44,241 bases of DNA from contig LNFI01000022.1 of NCBI GenBank assembly GCA_001464615.1, positions 1-44,241 of the forward strand, written 5' to 3'. The notes under the pieces were generated by a model. That model saw nothing but the letters and a program-made list of their open reading frames with translations, was not told the DNA's origin and ran no database searches. Made by a program: the position numbers and the translations under genes. Positions 1 to 8,680 of the stretch are shown one piece after another. Origin of the DNA: Sphingomonadales bacterium Ga0077557 (GTDB lineage: Bacteria; Pseudomonadota; Alphaproteobacteria; Sphingomonadales; Sphingomonadaceae). Every line of letters starts with the position of its first letter. The first letter of the stretch is position 1.

Positions 1-35
1 CAGAGGCTCACAATGGACACATGCTGATAATGGTT

Positions 36-88
36 GCTGAGCGAAGTCGAAGGGCATGCGAAGCGCGTGGGCTTCGACTTCGCTCAGC
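36..88. repeat. 17-bp inverted repeat (REP-like element)
   Basis: Two perfect 17-nt arms, 36-52 and 72-88 (right arm CTTCGACTTCGCTCAGC), are separated by 19 nt. The right arm runs on into CCGAACGGG. From memory, this TTCGACTTCGCTCAGC core recurs between genes of many sphingomonads, so I call it a REP-like repeat. It lies 49 nt past the stop of the ATP12 gene and could also act as a transcript-end hairpin, although no T-run follows on either strand. Confidence 0.65.
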
Positions 89-136
89 CCGAACGGGTCT
101 GAGCTTGAAGCGACCTAACGTCATCAAGCTCTAGGC

Positions 137-850
137 TTAATCGAGCAGCGACAACAGCCGCACGCCTGCATCAAAATCGGCGCGGTGCGCGGTGCGGGTG
201 GCAATGGCGAAATCGTCGTCGCCCCATTTTTCGACCTGCCACGCTTCATCAATCTGCGCGGCGTGCCAGATCTGATTGGCATCGGCAGCGCCTTCGATCA
301 GCGCGAGGCCAGCGATCAGCGATCCTGTAATGGTGACGATTGGGGAGAGCCCGGCTAATTCGCAAGCGCTCCGGGCTGCGACCGCGTCGCCCAACCGGGC
401 AAGTGTCAGTGGTGGCTGAGCGCGGTGGATGATGCCGCTGACTGTATCGATATGAATATCATAGCGCCGCCGCGCCCAATCGAGCAGCGGATCCCAGGCA
501 GCGGCTTGCCGCGCAACGAGCGCTTCCGGAGCCTCGGCCCGGTAGCACAGCAGATCGCTTTCGGCATAAGCGGCGAGATTGGCGATGAAGGGGGCGGGGT
601 CAGTCGCAATGCGCTCAATCGCCACATTGGCAAGGCCCGTCAGGGGCATTGCGCGGGGATCAATTTCTTCGCCCACCGCGCGCCATTCATCGGCAATGGC
701 TAGGGCGAGGGCTGGATGCGGCAGGGCCAGCGGCAATCGGCCGGGGGTGCGAACCGGCCGCCCGTCGAGTGTGATCGCGTGGCCATCCGGCCCAGCCGCG
801 ACGCTTACATCCTTCCAGAATCGCTTCACGGCTGGGGCGGCGTCCGCCAC
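137..850 (-). CDS. ATP12 family F1-ATPase assembly chaperone
   Basis: Chaperone of the ATP12 family, which in mitochondria binds the F1 alpha subunit during ATP synthase assembly; the alphaproteobacterial homologue is presumed to act likewise in the cytoplasm. The 237-residue product begins with the family-like KRFWKDV stretch, then LDGRPVRTPGR (about residues 28-38), the central ESDLLCYRA and DPLLDWA segments, and a C-terminal part containing DEAWQVEKWGDDDF. The start is uncertain. GTG at 850 is used here, but GTG at 829 would begin directly at VKRFW and overlap the stop of the upstream gene by 4 nt (GTGA), the coupling seen elsewhere in this window. It is the last gene of a HAD phosphatase, small membrane protein, ATP12 operon. 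The family assignment is firm. Confidence 0.9.
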   Translation of the reverse strand: MADAAPAVKRFWKDVSVAAGPDGHAITLDGRPVRTPGRLPLALPHPALALAIADEWRAVGEEIDPRAMPLTGLANVAIERIATDPAPFIANLAAYAESDLLCYRAEAPEALVARQAAAWDPLLDWARRRYDIHIDTVSGIIHRAQPPLTLARLGDAVAARSACELAGLSPIVTITGSLIAGLALIEGAADANQIWHAAQIDEAWQVEKWGDDDFAIATRTAHRADFDAGVRLLSLLD

Positions 851-1047
851 CGGGCCGCCAGCGCGCGCGGCACCAGCGCCATCATCGCCATCGATGACAA
901 AACGATCGCCACAGCCAGAATTTGCGGGCCAAGGCTATGCGCGCGCCCCAGCAGCACGACGCCAAATGCCGCGCCGCCGGCACCGGCAAGTCGCGCTGCC
1001 GTCATCATGAAATACCGTTGCCGCGAAACGCTGTCAGGATCAGTCAT
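826..1047 (-). CDS. small membrane protein of unknown function
   Basis: A 73-residue product with a short polar N-terminus (MTDPDSVSRQRYF) followed by two hydrophobic stretches, about residues 16-32 and 38-60, so it is probably a small inner-membrane protein with two helices. I do not recognise a family. Its ATG overlaps the HAD phosphatase stop by 4 nt (ATGA, 1044-1047), and its end overlaps the annotated start of the ATP12 gene, so it sits translationally coupled in the middle of a three-gene operon. That position is the main support for it being real. An accessory role near F1Fo assembly is possible from context only. Confidence 0.7.
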   Translation of the reverse strand: MTDPDSVSRQRYFMMTAARLAGAGGAAFGVVLLGRAHSLGPQILAVAIVLSSMAMMALVPRALAARWRTPPQP

Positions 1048-1703
1048 GGTGCCTCCACAGCATGGGCGAGCCCCGCCACATCGGCGACGATCACATCGGC
1101 ACCCGCCGCAATCAGTTCATCCGCCGGGTGATAGCCCCAGGCAACACCAATCGCGCGGGTGCCAGCGGCACGCGCCATCGCCATGTCGAAACTGGTGTCG
1201 CCGATCATGACCGTATCCGCGGCGAGTGCGCCAGCATCTGCCATTGCAGTCTCGATCATCGACGGGTGCGGCTTGGACGGGTGACGATCAGCGGTCTGCA
1301 GCGTCATGAACCAGTCGATGATGCCATGATGGGTCAGGACATGCGCCAGCCCGCGATCGGATTTGCCCGTCGCGACGCCCAATGCCCAGCCGTTCGCGCG
1401 CAATGTTTCAAGCGTGTCGATCATGCCGTCATAGAGCGGTTCTTCCGCCATCGCGCCGGTGCTGCGCAGCCGGAAAAAGGCGGCCTTATAGTCATCGGCG
1501 AGCGCCTGGTGCTGGGCATTATCGGCACCGGGGAGCAGAATCCGCATTGCCTCGACCAGGCTCAGCCCGACAATATTGCGGATTGCCGGGCGCGGCGGTG
1601 GGACCAGCCGGGCACCATCAAACGCTTCTTCGACCGCGCGACAGATATTATGCTGGCTGTCGACCAGCGTGCCGTCGCAATCGAAGATCGCAAGCCGGAT
1701 CAC
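1044..1703 (-). CDS. HAD-superfamily phosphatase (phosphoglycolate phosphatase-like)
   Basis: Haloacid-dehalogenase-type hydrolase of subfamily IA, 219 residues from a GTG at 1703. That start places the catalytic motif I, FDCDGTLVDSQ, at about residues 6-16, as is usual for the family; an in-frame extension to 1796 adds about 31 residues with no family character and is rejected. Motif II is in GVATGKSD, motif III in the KPHPSM region and motif IV in MIGDTSFDMAMA. The Asp nucleophile and general acid (D-x-D) are both present. The substrate cannot be told; phosphoglycolate or another small phosphate ester is likely. It is the first gene of the operon with the small membrane protein and the ATP12 chaperone. 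Confidence 0.9.
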   Translation of the reverse strand: MIRLAIFDCDGTLVDSQHNICRAVEEAFDGARLVPPPRPAIRNIVGLSLVEAMRILLPGADNAQHQALADDYKAAFFRLRSTGAMAEEPLYDGMIDTLETLRANGWALGVATGKSDRGLAHVLTHHGIIDWFMTLQTADRHPSKPHPSMIETAMADAGALAADTVMIGDTSFDMAMARAAGTRAIGVAWGYHPADELIAAGADVIVADVAGLAHAVEAP

Positions 1704-1834
1704 GCACAATCTCGCGTTTGGGCGCGAGAAAAATGGGATTCTAGGGCCGCAGCATCGATCATTGCTGTCGGATAGCCTACCCTTATCGAAATGCAAAAAG
1801 CGTTTGGCAATTGCCCATCACTTTAGTTCAGGTG

Positions 1835-1863
1835 TTGACCCGGCATCGTCCCCACCGTTTACT
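1835..1863 (+). promoter_or_regulatory. sigma70-like promoter of the FecR-domain gene
   Basis: TTGACC (1835-1840, 5 of 6 to consensus), a 17-nt spacer, then TTTACT (1858-1863, 4 of 6). Transcription would start near 1870, which is the A of an ATG opening a seven-codon ORF (1870-1893). That ORF's TGA overlaps the TTG start of the FecR gene. Confidence 0.5.
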
Positions 1864-1889
1864 CTCGGCATGAGAGAAATCCGATACGC

Positions 1890-2774
1890 TTGAAGCTGGT
1901 CGCGCTCGCATTTGGTGGGCTGTTGCTGGGCGCGGATATTCCGAAGACGCATGTCGGCACGGCAATATCGGTGCGCAATATGGCGACGATCACCACGCCA
2001 CCAGCTGCGCCCAGCCAATTGCGCGTCAACGGCCAGGTGCTTCGCCATGATGTGATCGCGACCGGGGCGAAATCGGCGGTCGGCGTGAAGCTCGCTGACA
2101 GCACCTTGTTCAGCATCGGGGCCAATGCCCGGGTCAGCGTTGATGATTTCGTTTATGATGCCGATCGCAGCGCCAGCAAGATGACAATCAGTTTCCTGAA
2201 AGGGGCGTTCCGTTTTGTCTCGGGCAAACCGACTCACGCCTATCCCGGCCAGACCGCGATCAAGACGCCAGCGGGGACGATCGGCATTCGCGGCACTGTC
2301 GTCACCGGCGTCATCGGACCAGAGGCGCTCGATTATTATCGCCAGGCCGATCCATCATTCGGCCAGCAAGATCAGGCCGACGACACGGCCACGCTGATCA
2401 TCCTGTCGGATACCGGCGGGGAGGGCGGGGGCATTGATGTAACGACGGATGGCGAAGTGACCGCGCTGCGCAGCGCCGGACAGGCCATCTATTTCCCCCG
2501 CCGCGGCAGCCCAGCGCGCCCACCTTTTCTGGTTAGCCCAGCCTTGCGTGGGCGGATTGAGCGCGGGGCCGAGCCGCGCAATTTCAGCCGCAGCCAGGGG
2601 GCGGTGCAGCCGCCATCCGGTCGGCAGCCTGCCGGACCGAACAGCCGCAACGCGCCAGGGAATGACAGCCCTGGCGGTCGACTGGGCGAGCCGGGTCGGT
2701 TCGGTGGGCCTGGGGGACCGGATGGGCCTGGCGGACCTGGCGGACCTACCGGGTCTGCGCCGCCCCCACGGTGA
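1890..2774 (+). CDS. FecR-domain exported protein with Gly/Pro-rich tail
   Basis: A 294-residue exported protein. The N-terminus (MKLVALAFGGLLLGA) is a short signal-peptide-like hydrophobic stretch. Residues about 45-150 match the FecR domain: a region carrying RVNGQVLRHDVIATGAKSAVG, a LADSTLFSIGANARVSVDDFVYD strand region, then TAIKTPAGTIGIRGTVV, the typical KTP...GIRGT end. FecR domains of this stand-alone type occur in periplasmic proteins with no sigma factor next to them, and none is present here. The last 35 residues are collagen-like Gly-Gly-Pro repeats ending APPPR. The start is a TTG; the next in-frame ATG (1980) would remove the signal peptide. The TTG overlaps the stop of a seven-codon leader ORF. 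Function is unknown; a surface or periplasmic scaffold is possible. Confidence 0.75.
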   Translation: MKLVALAFGGLLLGADIPKTHVGTAISVRNMATITTPPAAPSQLRVNGQVLRHDVIATGAKSAVGVKLADSTLFSIGANARVSVDDFVYDADRSASKMTISFLKGAFRFVSGKPTHAYPGQTAIKTPAGTIGIRGTVVTGVIGPEALDYYRQADPSFGQQDQADDTATLIILSDTGGEGGGIDVTTDGEVTALRSAGQAIYFPRRGSPARPPFLVSPALRGRIERGAEPRNFSRSQGAVQPPSGRQPAGPNSRNAPGNDSPGGRLGEPGRFGGPGGPDGPGGPGGPTGSAPPPR

Positions 2775-2894
2775 TTTTCGGCCATCGAGCGGACCAGGGC
2801 AACAAAGGGCCTTTTTGCGGGCTAACCAGCCGCGCTCGTTCAAGAAAATTTCCGATTTATTTACCACGAAAGACCTAAGCCCGAGCAGCATCGA

Positions 2895-4511
2895 ATGGCT
2901 TTGCAATCGATGGTGATCTGGGGAGTAGCGCGCGTGATGAAAGGGCTGCCAACCGCTGCCGCACCGCCAATCCCCCGCCATCGCTTTATCCCTGCTTTGG
3001 CGGCACGCCCGGCGTTGGCCGTGACGCTGTTCATCTTTGTTCTGACGGTGATCCTGCTGGCGGTGATGCAGGGGCCGCTGAGCCCCGATATCTCAGGCCA
3101 GCTGTGGATTGCCGATCGGCTGCGGCATGGTGCGCGGCTCTATTTTGATATCAGCGAAATTAATCCGCCGCTGTGGTTTTGGCTGGCGATACCGGTCGAT
3201 GGCCTGGCGGCGGCGCTGGGCGTTCGTGCCGAGGCGGTTCTGATTGTCGCGATCGGCTTTGCGGCGCTGTTGAGCCTGTTGGCGACAAACCAGTTGCTCA
3301 AAACATATCCGCCCGAGTTGCGCAGCGCCTTGCTGATTTTTGCCGCGTGCATCTTGCTGATCATGCCGCTGCGCGATTTGGGCCAGCGCGAACAAATCGC
3401 CTTGATGGGGGCGCTTCCTTACGTCGCGCTCATCGTCGCTCGGCGCGAGGGGCGACGGGTGCCGCTTTGGCTGGCGCTGATGGTGGCAAGCGGCGCTGCC
3501 GTCGGTTTTGCACTCAAGCATTACTTCATCGGCGTGCCACTGCTGCTGGAACTCTGGCTGCTCTTTTGCCTGCGCCGCCGTTGGCGACCGGTTCGGCCAG
3601 AGACGGTCATGCTCCTGATGGGGGCCATCAGCTACGTCCTCGCGATTGTGACGGTGACGCCGGGCTATCTCCAGGTTTCGGTTCCAGAGTTGCTGCTTGC
3701 TTATGGCGCGTCGGGCGCGCCGAGCCTGAACTACATGATCCGCCCCGCGCAACCGATCTGGGTGCTTATCCTGTGCGCCATTGCCTTGCAGCGGTCGGTT
3801 GCCGCGCGGCCGCTTGCGCCGATGACGGCGGCGTTTCTCATCGCCGCGCTGGGCTTTTTTCTGGCCTGGTTGATCCAGCATAAGGGGTGGCCGTATCAAA
3901 GCATCGCCACAACGGGCTTTCTTGCGCTGGCCATGGCGCTGTCGCTGGTCGATGCCTCTCGGACCGCCTTCACGCGCCCCCGCATGATTGCAATCGCGGC
4001 GCTGATATTGCCGCTGTTGTTGTGTGCTGTGCCCACCCAATGGGTCCCGACGCCAGAGACCGATATTGCCCCCGCGCTCGATGGGCTGGAGCCCGGCGAC
4101 ACGGTGGCGATAATTTCCATAGAAGGCCGGACGGCCTGGCCTGCCACCGTTGGTCGCGGCTTGCGCTTTTCGGGGCGGCGAGGGGCCTTTTGGATATTCG
4201 CTGCGGTCGACGCCAATGCGCTTGGGCGCCATGATCCCCGGATCGAAGCGCTTGGGCGCAAGATTGTGCGCGAAGCGGTGCAGGATTATCGCTGCCTCCC
4301 CCCAAAGCATCTCATCTTCACACCGGGGCGGGCATCACCTTCGGTAACAAGCGCATCTGATAACCCGCTCGGCTATTTCCGGCGCGACCCGCAATTTGTT
4401 GAGCTGCTGTCGCATTATCGACGTCTCGATCGGCGGGGCGATTTCGACGCTTTTCAGCTGGTACGGCCGTTCGATCCGATGCCCGTGGACATGTGCTTGC
4501 GCGCAAGCTGA
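2895..4511 (+). CDS. polytopic membrane protein, GT-C glycosyltransferase-like
   Basis: A 538-residue integral membrane protein with roughly 10-12 hydrophobic segments between about residues 38 and 390, and a soluble C-terminal part of about 140 residues. After the first helix comes a loop containing PDISGQLWIADRLRHGARLY followed by INPP. This layout resembles the acidic first external loop of GT-C fold transferases (ArnT/PMT type), which move sugars from polyprenyl phosphate carriers. I cannot assign a named family. The ATG at 2895 has no clear ribosome binding site, whereas GTG 2934/ATG 2937 follow a GGGGAG, so the protein may be 14 residues shorter. It is preceded by the FecR gene (120 nt gap) and convergent with the microprotein gene. 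Confidence 0.65.
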   Translation: MALQSMVIWGVARVMKGLPTAAAPPIPRHRFIPALAARPALAVTLFIFVLTVILLAVMQGPLSPDISGQLWIADRLRHGARLYFDISEINPPLWFWLAIPVDGLAAALGVRAEAVLIVAIGFAALLSLLATNQLLKTYPPELRSALLIFAACILLIMPLRDLGQREQIALMGALPYVALIVARREGRRVPLWLALMVASGAAVGFALKHYFIGVPLLLELWLLFCLRRRWRPVRPETVMLLMGAISYVLAIVTVTPGYLQVSVPELLLAYGASGAPSLNYMIRPAQPIWVLILCAIALQRSVAARPLAPMTAAFLIAALGFFLAWLIQHKGWPYQSIATTGFLALAMALSLVDASRTAFTRPRMIAIAALILPLLLCAVPTQWVPTPETDIAPALDGLEPGDTVAIISIEGRTAWPATVGRGLRFSGRRGAFWIFAAVDANALGRHDPRIEALGRKIVREAVQDYRCLPPKHLIFTPGRASPSVTSASDNPLGYFRRDPQFVELLSHYRRLDRRGDFDAFQLVRPFDPMPVDMCLRAS

Positions 4512-4560
4512 ACTGGATCGCTGCCTGGCCCGGTGGAATACCTGCGGCCATTCGCCGATG

Positions 4561-4638
4561 TCAGAACAGCCCGGTTGCTCTGGCCAGGATGAAGAAGATC
4601 AACAGATACGTTATTGAATCGGCAATGAGCGTCTTCAT
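4561..4638 (-). CDS. 25-residue membrane microprotein
   Basis: The complete ORF reads MKTLIADSITYLLIFFILAR followed by ATGLF and a stop. It is a single predicted transmembrane helix (about residues 9-19) with a charged N-terminus. An AAAGGAC Shine-Dalgarno-like sequence sits 5 nt before the ATG, which is the main evidence that it is translated. It is too short for usual gene calling and I do not recognise a family. It lies convergent with the GT-C-like gene, and the groEL terminator (4817-4848) separates it from groEL, so it probably has its own promoter. Small one-helix proteins often bind and tune larger membrane complexes; that role is inference here. Confidence 0.45.
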   Translation of the reverse strand: MKTLIADSITYLLIFFILARATGLF

Positions 4639-4816
4639 GTTTCTGTCCTTTGGTTCGCGCCAGCCTGCGCCCGGACCGGAGCATAGGATGCGCGGGTAAA
4701 GAAACGACGAAGGGCTGTGGCGGGTGATTGGGCAGCCGTTTTGTTCGCGTGTCGGGCAAGCGGCAGCGCAGGGCCCCGGGCTGCATTGGATCGCTCAGCG
4801 TCGCTGGACATAAACA

Positions 4817-4848
4817 AAGGGGCCGGCGGAATGCTCCGTCGGCCCCTT
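4817..4848 (-). terminator. rho-independent terminator of groES-groEL
   Basis: A 14-bp stem (AAGGGGCCGGCGGA with its complement, one G-U pair) closes an ATGC loop. On the minus strand the stem is followed by TGTTTAT after its closing T pair, a usable T-rich tract. It lies about 140 nt past the groEL stop and would also block read-through from the other side. Confidence 0.8.
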
Positions 4849-4955
4849 GCTTTGGTGGTATGTCGTCTGGATAGCTGGATTGGCGACGGCAAAGCCGCCG
4901 CCGGTCGTCGGACAGGATCGGCGGTGCCGACCTGCCGTCCGATCCGGCCTGAGTC

Positions 4956-4978
4956 CTGGAGCAGCATCGCTGCCCCAG
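4956..4978 (-). other. stable hairpin directly after groEL
   Basis: Ten paired bases (CTGGGGCAGC with GCTGCTCCAG read on the minus strand, one G-U) around a 3-nt GAT loop, starting 12 nt after the groEL stop. No T-run follows, so it is more likely a 3'-end stabilising or processing hairpin than a terminator. Confidence 0.5.
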
Positions 4979-4990
4979 GCCAGGCTCGGA

Positions 4991-6649
<1,659 letters not shown>

Positions 6650-6714
6650 TTAGAGTTGAATGTTCCCGAATGTTCGCAGTGACCATGAGCTGGCCGACGG
6701 CGAAGGCATCATCC

Positions 6715-7002
6715 TCAGCCCACGATGCCGAGAATGTCCGATTCCTTCATGATCAGCAGGTCTTCGCCGCCAACCTTGACCTCGGTGCCCGACCATTTGC
6801 CGAACAGGATCTTGTCGCCGGCCTTGACGTCCAGCGGGGTGACCTTGCCGTCATCAGCGCGGGTGCCAGTGCCGACGGAGACGACTTCGCCTTCCTGTGG
6901 CTTTTCCTTGGCGGTTTCGGGGATGATGATGCCGCCGGCCGTCTTTTCTTCGGCTTCGACGCGGCGAACGAGAACACGATCGTGCAAGGGACGAAAGTTC
7001 AT
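6715..7002 (-). CDS. groES: 10-kDa co-chaperonin GroES
   Basis: Seven-subunit lid of the GroEL folding chamber. From [14 protein letters not shown] the product has 95 residues, the usual length. It contains the mobile-loop region [19 protein letters not shown] (about 17-35) and ends [17 protein letters not shown]. An in-frame ATG six codons upstream (7020) was not chosen, because an AAAGGA Shine-Dalgarno sequence lies inside that extension, 8 nt before the ATG at 7002. It is the first gene of the heat-shock operon, with CIRCE about 40 nt upstream. Confidence 0.97.
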   Translation of the reverse strand: MNFRPLHDRVLVRRVEAEEKTAGGIIIPETAKEKPQEGEVVSVGTGTRADDGKVTPLDVKAGDKILFGKWSGTEVKVGGEDLLIMKESDILGIVG

Positions 7003-7041
7003 GCGTTCGATCCTTTCCATAAAATAGGAGTTGAATGGGCG

Positions 7042-7068
7042 TTAGCACTCACACTCGGTGAGTGCCAG
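7042..7068 (-). promoter_or_regulatory. CIRCE element (HrcA operator)
   Basis: On the plus strand TTAGCACTC, 9 nt, then GAGTGCCAG. This is the CIRCE consensus TTAGCACTC-N9-GAGTGCTAA with two mismatches in one arm. It lies between the groES promoter and the gene, so HrcA bound here would block groES-groEL until heat shock. Confidence 0.9.
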
Positions 7069-7075
7069 CAACGGG

Positions 7076-7104
7076 CATATGTGAACGCGACGACGATTCG
7101 TCAA
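7076..7104 (-). promoter_or_regulatory. groES-groEL promoter
   Basis: Read on the minus strand: TTGACG (7104-7099), exactly 17 nt, then CATATG (7081-7076). The predicted start near 7069 falls at the edge of the CIRCE dyad, the expected arrangement for HrcA repression. The CCTTGA at the -35 also fits the CTTG core of alphaproteobacterial RpoH promoters, so dual sigma70/RpoH use is possible. Confidence 0.65.
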
Positions 7105-7131
7105 GGCACCCGCACGCTTGAAATCTTTCGC

Positions 7132-8535
7132 TCAGCCGGGAACCAATCCCAGTCGTGCTCGCCGGTTCCAGCGCCACATCAACATCCCCGAGACAGCCAG
7201 CAACCCCGCCGCCAGGCCGATCCATATCCCCACACCCTCCCACCGGAGCCAGAAGCCGAGCAGCAGCGCGGTGACGAAGCCAATCCCCCAATAGCCAAAG
7301 CCTGCGATCAGCATGGGCGCGCGCGTATCCTGCAGCCCGCGCAAGGTGCCCGCCAGCACCGCCTGGCCACCGTCCACCAGCTGAAAAATCGCCGCCACGG
7401 TCAAATAGCTGAGCGCCAGCGGGATCGTCTCCGCATTGGCTGGCGCATCGAGATCAAGATAGGCCGACACGAATAAGCGCGGCGCAAACCAGATCGCGAT
7501 TGCCGTGAAGACCGTGACGGCGGCGCCCAGCCCGATCGCCGCCCAGCCTGCGCGGCTGATCCATTGCAGGTCGCGCGCGCCATAGGCCATGCCGACCCGG
7601 ATCGTCGCTGCCTGGCCAATGCCCAGCGGAATCTGGAAGGTGATGGCGGCAATGTTGAGCGCAACAGCATGCGCGGCAATCGCCGTCACGCTGATCAGGC
7701 CCATCAGCACGCCAGCGCCGCCAAACAAGGATCCTTCCAGCGTAAAGGCCAGCGCGATCGGCAGGCCAAGCGTGAAGATTTCGCGCAAGCGCGGCCATTC
7801 GGGTCGCCACCAGCGGCCAAATAACCGGAACCGTCGAAGTCGCGGATCGACCAGCAGAATCACCGAAAAGGCCGCCAGCATCGCCAGCGTGGTGATCACA
7901 TTAGCCAGCGCGGAGCCCATCAGGCCAAGCGCGGGAAAGCCGGCATTGCCAAACACCAGCGCCCAATTGCCGAAAATGCTCAGCGCCAGCGCCATGATCG
8001 TCACTGCCAATGCCCAGCCGGGGCGACCAAGTGCCGCCGCCACCGTCCGCATCACGCCGGCGGCGACGCTCGGGATCAGGGCGAACAGCAAGATATCGAG
8101 GAAGGCCCCACCACGCGCGGCGACGCGCGCTTCCTGCCCGGCCAGCAACAGCAAGGTTTCGCCATGCGCCAGTGCGATCAGAAAGGGCAGCGCGCCGAGC
8201 ACCGATAGCCAAAGCGCCATGCGAAAAGAGCGCCGAACCTCGCGCACGGCATGCGCACGCTGGCCGAGTTCAGCCGCGATAATCGGCGCGCAGGCGGTCG
8301 ACAGCCCCAGCATCGCCCACAGGATCACACTATAGAGATAGACGCCGAGCGTGGCCGCCGCGAAATCCACCGGATCAAGCCGAGCGACAAAGATGACATC
8401 GACCGCATAGACCGCCATCTGGACCAGATTGGCGCCCACCAGCGGGGCGGCCAGATTGATTAGCGCGCGCAGTTCATCCAGCAGCGTGGCTGGCGCGCGA
8501 TCGATCGGGCCGATGTGGGGCAGGGGAGCGGACAC
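7132..8535 (-). CDS. MATE family efflux transporter
   Basis: Multidrug and toxin extrusion antiporter of the inner membrane, which exports cationic or aromatic compounds in exchange for Na+ or H+. The 467 residues and about 12 hydrophobic segments match the NorM-like bacterial branch. Near the N-terminus the first helices contain LINLAAPLVGANLVQMA and a VDVIFVARLDP stretch typical of MATE helix 2; the internal half-repeat begins near FTLGLPIALAFTLEGSLF (about residue 245). The ATG (MSAPLPHIGP) gives a short cytoplasmic N-terminus. It stands alone, divergent from sppA across 145 nt, and ends just beyond the groES promoter region. The substrate cannot be inferred. Confidence 0.93.
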   Translation of the reverse strand: MSAPLPHIGPIDRAPATLLDELRALINLAAPLVGANLVQMAVYAVDVIFVARLDPVDFAAATLGVYLYSVILWAMLGLSTACAPIIAAELGQRAHAVREVRRSFRMALWLSVLGALPFLIALAHGETLLLLAGQEARVAARGGAFLDILLFALIPSVAAGVMRTVAAALGRPGWALAVTIMALALSIFGNWALVFGNAGFPALGLMGSALANVITTLAMLAAFSVILLVDPRLRRFRLFGRWWRPEWPRLREIFTLGLPIALAFTLEGSLFGGAGVLMGLISVTAIAAHAVALNIAAITFQIPLGIGQAATIRVGMAYGARDLQWISRAGWAAIGLGAAVTVFTAIAIWFAPRLFVSAYLDLDAPANAETIPLALSYLTVAAIFQLVDGGQAVLAGTLRGLQDTRAPMLIAGFGYWGIGFVTALLLGFWLRWEGVGIWIGLAAGLLAVSGMLMWRWNRRARLGLVPG

Positions 8536-8680
8536 TGGAGCGCCCTATCGCGGCTTGTTGCCATCGTCACGTCCCAACTCTGGCCGGCTACCCCTGCAAA
8601 GGCGTATTGCTGAAACCAGACACTAAAGGCTAGAGACGGTTCATGCATGCCGGGACAGCCCGGAATGGGAGAATGAGATC

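Larger units (their letters stand above)
4512..4990. other. intergenic region between membrane protein gene and groEL
   Basis: This 479-nt stretch has no gene of ordinary size. It holds a 25-codon membrane microprotein ORF (4561-4638, -), a strong terminator (4817-4848) and the structured DNA downstream of groEL: hairpin 4956-4978 (10 bp with one wobble pair, 3-nt loop) and an inverted repeat with arms 4914-4920 and 4939-4945. Longer open frames across it on both strands show no family character. Confidence 0.6.

Noticed and set aside
3093..4310. A 405-codon open frame antisense to the GT-C-like membrane protein
   Set aside because: Its residues are mostly Arg/Gln/His/Pro from the reverse complement of a hydrophobic coding region; there is no domain and no ribosome binding site.
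7003..7020. groES start six codons upstream
   Set aside because: The extension contains the AAAGGA ribosome binding site and is not part of the conserved GroES N-terminus.
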